Shown here one piece after another: positions 59,633 through 64,000 of a stretch of 64,000 nt of DNA. The stretch comes from Holacanthus passer (Eukaryota; Chordata; Actinopteri; Pomacanthidae): assembly GCA_025331565.1 (NCBI GenBank), contig JAFREQ010000105.1:124001-188000 (forward strand), written 5' to 3'. The position numbers and the translations under genes were made by a program. Below the pieces are notes generated by a model, which saw only the letters and a program-made list of their open reading frames with translations, was not told the DNA's origin and searched no databases. Within the stretch, counting starts at the first letter, position 1. The number at the start of each line of letters is the position of its first letter.

Positions 59633-61410
59633 GAAGGAATCAATCCTTTTGGGGCCAAGATAAGATACAGTATCCCAGGAGCCTCCCTTCACATGGTCGA
59701 GGTCATTGATTTAAGGCATGAACATTAACTTTCTGAACTGATCTGAAGTGCATACAACATAACAGGACGTCCCTGTTCTGAAATAAAGAGTCTGTCACGT
59801 CCTCTTAATCCTTCCTGAAGTCATCGCAGCTCGACACTGATTCGAGTGGGAAAAGCAAAGACGCAGCTGTGCTTTCATTTCCCCAAAAACAAACCACACT
59901 GAACGCTTTTTTTTAGAAAACATGCGATTAACAGCATACAGTTTGTGAGAATCTATTGAACCTGTGTGTCGGAGCTCGGGACTCGCTGGGAGCTTCCCCA
60001 CATAGTACAGGCATCTGGTGAACGTTTCTGACTTGAACCCTCGGCTGGAAAAAGTTGAAGGAAAAAGAAAAAACACACTGTCTTCAAGCTTTTTTCTAAA
60101 CCTATTATCAACCTACACAACACCCATGAAATGCATCTAAAACACTCTCACACACGTTTGCATCAAAAACATTGATTTAAGACTTTGCTCTGCTCCGAAC
60201 ACCTGAGACTATGGCTAAACGCCTAGCTAACTAATAGAGAACAACAGATTCAGTATTAGCTTTTACTTGCCAGCAGAACTGCTGCAAACTATTATCACCT
60301 GGTTTCCAGCGCACCGACAAAACATGCATTGACTTTTCAGCTTTGATTTGCTTATTTTTCCTTCAAAACCACATCACATGTCACACGGTTGAGTCTCTAC
60401 CTTTGTCCTTCAGACTCTCTAAATGGCTTTTCTCCAGATGACCAAAGGAAAAGTGTGTTTGGAGGAAAAATAACAAATATCCAAATAATGTGAAAGATAG
60501 GTTCAAGCTCCCCAAAAGCATCTTAGATCTTGTTTGTGATAAAGACAAACCCTGTAAAGACCAGGGTCCTTGTGTTGGTCAGTGGGTTTGGAGGCAGTTA
60601 AAAATGGGCCTTTAGCTATTTATGACAAACTTTTGTTAATCCGCTGTGGGAGAAAGTGGAACATGTGCAAATCTAGTCTTTAAGTTGGGACAATAATACC
60701 TCAAATGTCACTGTCAGACATTAGAGAAACCAGTCTGTCAGGATTCCAGTGTTTCAGACAAAACTAATTATTGATGGAAAAGTCTTAGAATGACTTTTAT
60801 CATTATGGGAAAAAAATAGAAAGTGTGAAACTGCACCACAGCTCCAAGATGCTTTTGAGCAGCCCAGCACTGAATCTGCACTTCTCGTAATACTGGTTTC
60901 ATTGAAGCAGCTTGAGCCTAAAGCTGCGGGATGGAAACTTCACCTCAGACTCGAGCCGTCAAAGAAACCAGCTTGATGAGCAGCAGCATGTAAGCTAATG
61001 AGTGTTAAGGAAACCAGCCCTATGAGTCCATATTCCACACACAAACACCTGCACAATCCACTTGGATTAAACACAACAACAAAAACCTCACTTGGTACAA
61101 AATATCAAAATAAATTCTTATAAATAATTTAAATAGCTATACTAAAGCTAAATTCTTGGTCTAAAATGTTTCAATGGCCAAAAAGAAGTGCTAATCGTGT
61201 GCTGTACAATTTGGGGGACTTTTTGAGATTTTGTAGTTGGGGTAGGATTTTGGGGATCACAAGTTACTACACGAAACATTTCCCCACAACAGACAACATT
61301 ATTTCTGGGTTTTTTTGTCAAATTTTTGTCCATAATGTTGATTTCCAGAACCTCATCTGGAACAGAGGAAAAGTCCTACATCTAGAAGCCCACCTCCTTT
61401 CCTTCTTCAT

Positions 61411-64000
61411 CTAACTGTCCCCCAGAACTTGTGATAGGTCACCAAAGTCACAGTCAAACAGTTCACTGATGCCTTCATGGTCCTCCAGTCCAAAGTGGTA
61501 GTCATGACTGTGAGGTGGGGACAGGTTGATGAAACCGTCCAATGGGAGAGAGAGGCCTTCTCCATTCAGGAAGTCCGAGGAGGAGAGGGGTGAGAGGTCG
61601 AAATCGGGCATGTCTCCAAGGCTGGCGAACGGGTCCCCTCCCAGGAGCGATTCTGTTATAGAAAGTCAAACGTGAGTACCGGTTGAACAAAACTAAATAA
61701 TCAGATCAGTAATGAAAGTAATCATTAATTGCAGTCCATAATGTGCTATCAGACAATGAGTGGATGCCACCACCTCCTCCATTGTTTTCAGTGTAAACAC
61801 AGCTGACCCTAATGGCGGGGTGAGGGAGAGCTGCCACTCTGGTGAATATACACATCTCCTTAACTCTGCACTCAGAGTTTATGATGGATCAAGGTAACCC
61901 GTTACGGTGCAGATTCAAAATTCAAAACACCTGTGTTGGCGAGTGGCAGCTGCAGCAGCTACACAGCAGCTTACACTGTTTGTGGGAAGATGTTAAATAA
62001 GGCAAGGATTAAGTAACAGCACAGCAGCTCTGCCTTATCTTTTAAAACTCACACAAAAACATAAATAGTCATTTCAAGTAAGGAAACGGGGGCTGGGGTT
62101 ACAAGACATGTCGAGTTTTGACAATCTGGTCATTTGCCATCGCCACAACTGGACCCATGAAACCTCTCTTTTGTGGGACAAACATGACACTGAGTGTATA
62201 ATAGCTGGTGATAACATGAATGAAAAAGTAATGTAGTAAATTAATGTAGATTGGGAATCAGTGCTAATGGAGGCTAACTGGCTTCCAGGTTCTGAGTGGA
62301 AAACATTTGGGAGCACGATGGGTCTTCCCACATGTTCAGTCACTCACTATACAAGACTAATGTTATGTGGAGTTGTATCAACATTTGTAGGTTATACAAT
62401 ATGACAAGTTCCAGTTGGTAGTGAACCACAGTAGTTTTATGTCAATAGAATAAAATGTTTTGCCTGGTGAGGAGGCTGTGGGATGAAACACTGCATTAAT
62501 AAAAACTTGGGAGCTTGCAAATGTATCTACTGACAAACACTCACCTGTGTCACCACCTAACACCAGTGCTGAGGGGTCCTGCTGGGAGGCTGCGGTCACC
62601 GTGGAGGACGTGGACGCTGGCGAGGATAAACCCACTTCCAGGGCCGTTGTGGCGGTTGTGGACGTTCTGGCTTGTGGTTGCTCCGTGGGTTGTGTGGGAG
62701 GTGGGACTACGGGGGCGTCAGCGTTGACTTTCGAGGGACTACTTCCTGTCACAGGGCTGCAGACACCGGAGCTGTCTTCTGGACAGAGGAAGACATCGAT
62801 TGGACCCCGTGTGCTCTTCAGTGACACCTGGTAACCCTGGACAGATGTAGATAAGAACTGTCATGAGAAAACCTCACAACTTCAAAACAAACATGTTTCA
62901 AAAATCTGAATCACATTCAAGACCTGTACCTTGGTTGGTTCTGAAACTTGCATCTGGGTTTCTGGGGGAGCTCTGATCACCATCACCAGCTGGTCTGGGG
63001 AATCAAACGACTTCCTTAAGTCCTGGCAGCGCACATAGCCCAACGTACACAACGGTTAAGGAATACAATACAGTCATTATGTCATCTACGCAAAATTAAA
63101 CGAATAACTTATGTGTGAGGAGGAATGGGAAGAACAGCATATAAATGTATGAATACAAGAACAAATATATTGTCACTAACCCGACAGCCCTCCTCTGCTA
63201 CTACTGCCACTGAGCAGTTCCCATCTACCGAGGCTGATACACTTCTAGCTTCTGTTAGTATGTGGAGCGCCTGATCTTATCTACGAGTGACACACTGTAA
63301 CATCTCCACGGTCTATTTGACAGTTTTATCAGAGGATCCATCTTTAATTTTAAAATTCCATGTATTTATTCAGGGCACATTTGCTGAGCATGAATGTTCG
63401 GGAGCAGTTGGCAACTGTTCTGACAAAAAGGATATTTCTTGTTCTGCGGGTCCTCGGTGAGCAGCCGGAGCTGGAGGTTGCATTTGGAAATGAGTTCGTC
63501 CAGCTGCTCCTCAGCCTCTGTCAGGTCACACACCTCCCTCTGTAACTCCTTATGGCGGGAAACCAGCGCCGTATCAACTCGATTACCACTGCAGCAGAAG
63601 ACAGCACAGCAAAATGAAAATCGAATGGTTACAGAATCCAAACACGCAGCAGCCACTTTTAATAGTTTACTGTAATAAAGCTCATCCTGCTAATGGGAGG
63701 TTTTCAGATTTTTTGTTAACTGTAATAACTTTGTGTTTATTTTGTTTTAGTGCTGCAATTATTTATATTTCATACAATACAAATACCATTTTGATGCTGT
63801 CACATTTATTCCTTGTTTACAGTCCATCCCCCTGCTTTGCTGTTTCCTCACAATAGTATTGTCCAATCTGGTAACACAGGGCTTTTGTTGAATACTCACA
63901 GCCACTGGATGTTGTTCTTGGACTTCTTGGAAATGAGCTGGATTCCCTCCAGGACGTTGGTTATGTCATAGATGCGTCTCTTCTGGACGTCCAGGACCTG
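61411..64000 (-). CDS. e2f1: Transcription factor E2F1, 3' exons, partial at the right edge
   Basis: Cell-cycle transcription factor that binds DNA as an E2F/DP dimer and is restrained by the retinoblastoma protein. Exons in transcript order: 63900-64000 (open to the right), 63436-63588, 62930-63044, 62545-62836, 61411-61652. The first encodes QVLDVQKRRIYDITNVLEGI, the end of the winged-helix DNA-binding domain. The second is a heptad-rich coiled coil (EEQLDELISKCNLQLRLLTED). The third and the start of the fourth are the marked box (CQDLRKSF, VMVIRAPPETQMQV, PIDVFLCPED), and the rest of the fourth is a Pro/Thr/Ser-rich linker. The last exon ends in the Rb-binding activation motif DYHFGLEDHEGISELFDCDF. 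This motif and the marked-box wording fit E2F1 better than E2F2 or E2F3. The N-terminus and most of the DNA-binding domain lie beyond base 64000. The coiled-coil to marked-box junction is an AT-AC intron. Confidence 0.95.
63045..63435 (-). other. e2f1: U12-type AT-AC intron of e2f1
   Basis: The exon ends ...CAGAACAAGAA and the intron begins ATATCCTTTTT (exact U12 5' site, 63430-63435 inward). Near its end is TTCCTTAAC at 63055-63063, identical to the U12 branch consensus. The terminal AC dinucleotide follows after another dozen or so bases. Splicing AA to G rebuilds Lys and gives NKKLGYVRCQDL, aligned with human DSQRLAYVTCQDL. Length is 391 nt. Confidence 0.93.

Larger units (their letters stand above)
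57920..61410 (-). other. e2f1: Probable long 3' UTR of e2f1
   Basis: It lies directly downstream of the e2f1 stop codon. It is AT-rich with a (CA)n run (59333-59357) and a 21-A run (59612-59632). Minus-strand AATAAA hexamers overlap at 58003-58012, with another near 58339. No other gene is visible in the interval. Transcription of the whole stretch is inference. Confidence 0.35.

Overview
This is a 64-kb piece of vertebrate nuclear DNA, almost certainly from a ray-finned (teleost) fish. The coding exons are short, split by introns and fit vertebrate gene families. The spacers carry dinucleotide microsatellites, decayed L2/CR1/Rex1-type LINE reverse transcriptase fragments and several interspersed repeats that I recognise from teleost genomes. 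No rRNA, tRNA, CRISPR array or bacterial-type operon was seen.

All three recognisable protein-coding genes lie on the minus strand. At the left edge (808-4135) are the first five coding exons of ctnnbl1, a spliceosome-associated armadillo-repeat protein; the rest of the gene lies beyond base 1. At 47546-56731 is a complete 15-exon transglutaminase gene. Its reading frame closes to 716 codons plus stop, with the Cys-His-Asp catalytic triad intact. At 61411-64000 is the 3' part of e2f1: the end of the DNA-binding domain, the coiled coil, marked box, linker and Rb-binding transactivation tail. The gene runs off the right edge. The grouping resembles human 20q11 (CTNNBL1, TGM2, E2F1), which supports the calls. 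The products do unrelated jobs (splicing, protein cross-linking, cell-cycle transcription), so this is inherited synteny and not an operon.

The most notable structural finding is two minor-spliceosome (U12-type) AT-AC introns. The one in ctnnbl1 (906-1011) is only 106 nt. The one in e2f1 (63045-63435) has a perfect 5' splice site and a perfect branch site. A normal GT-AG reading breaks both proteins; the AT-AC reading restores codons that agree with the human orthologues.

The 43 kb between the ctnnbl1 promoter and the transglutaminase 3' end shows no gene I can defend. It holds LINE remnants, simple repeats, long purine/pyrimidine tracts, a degenerate minisatellite, perfect hairpins and a few unique blocks that could be conserved regulatory elements. 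I found no clearly new multi-gene system here. The unusual signals are the AT-AC introns, a pair of frame-preserving mini-exons in the transglutaminase with an adjacent intronic hairpin, and one CpG-rich block near 42.1-42.4 kb that I cannot explain.
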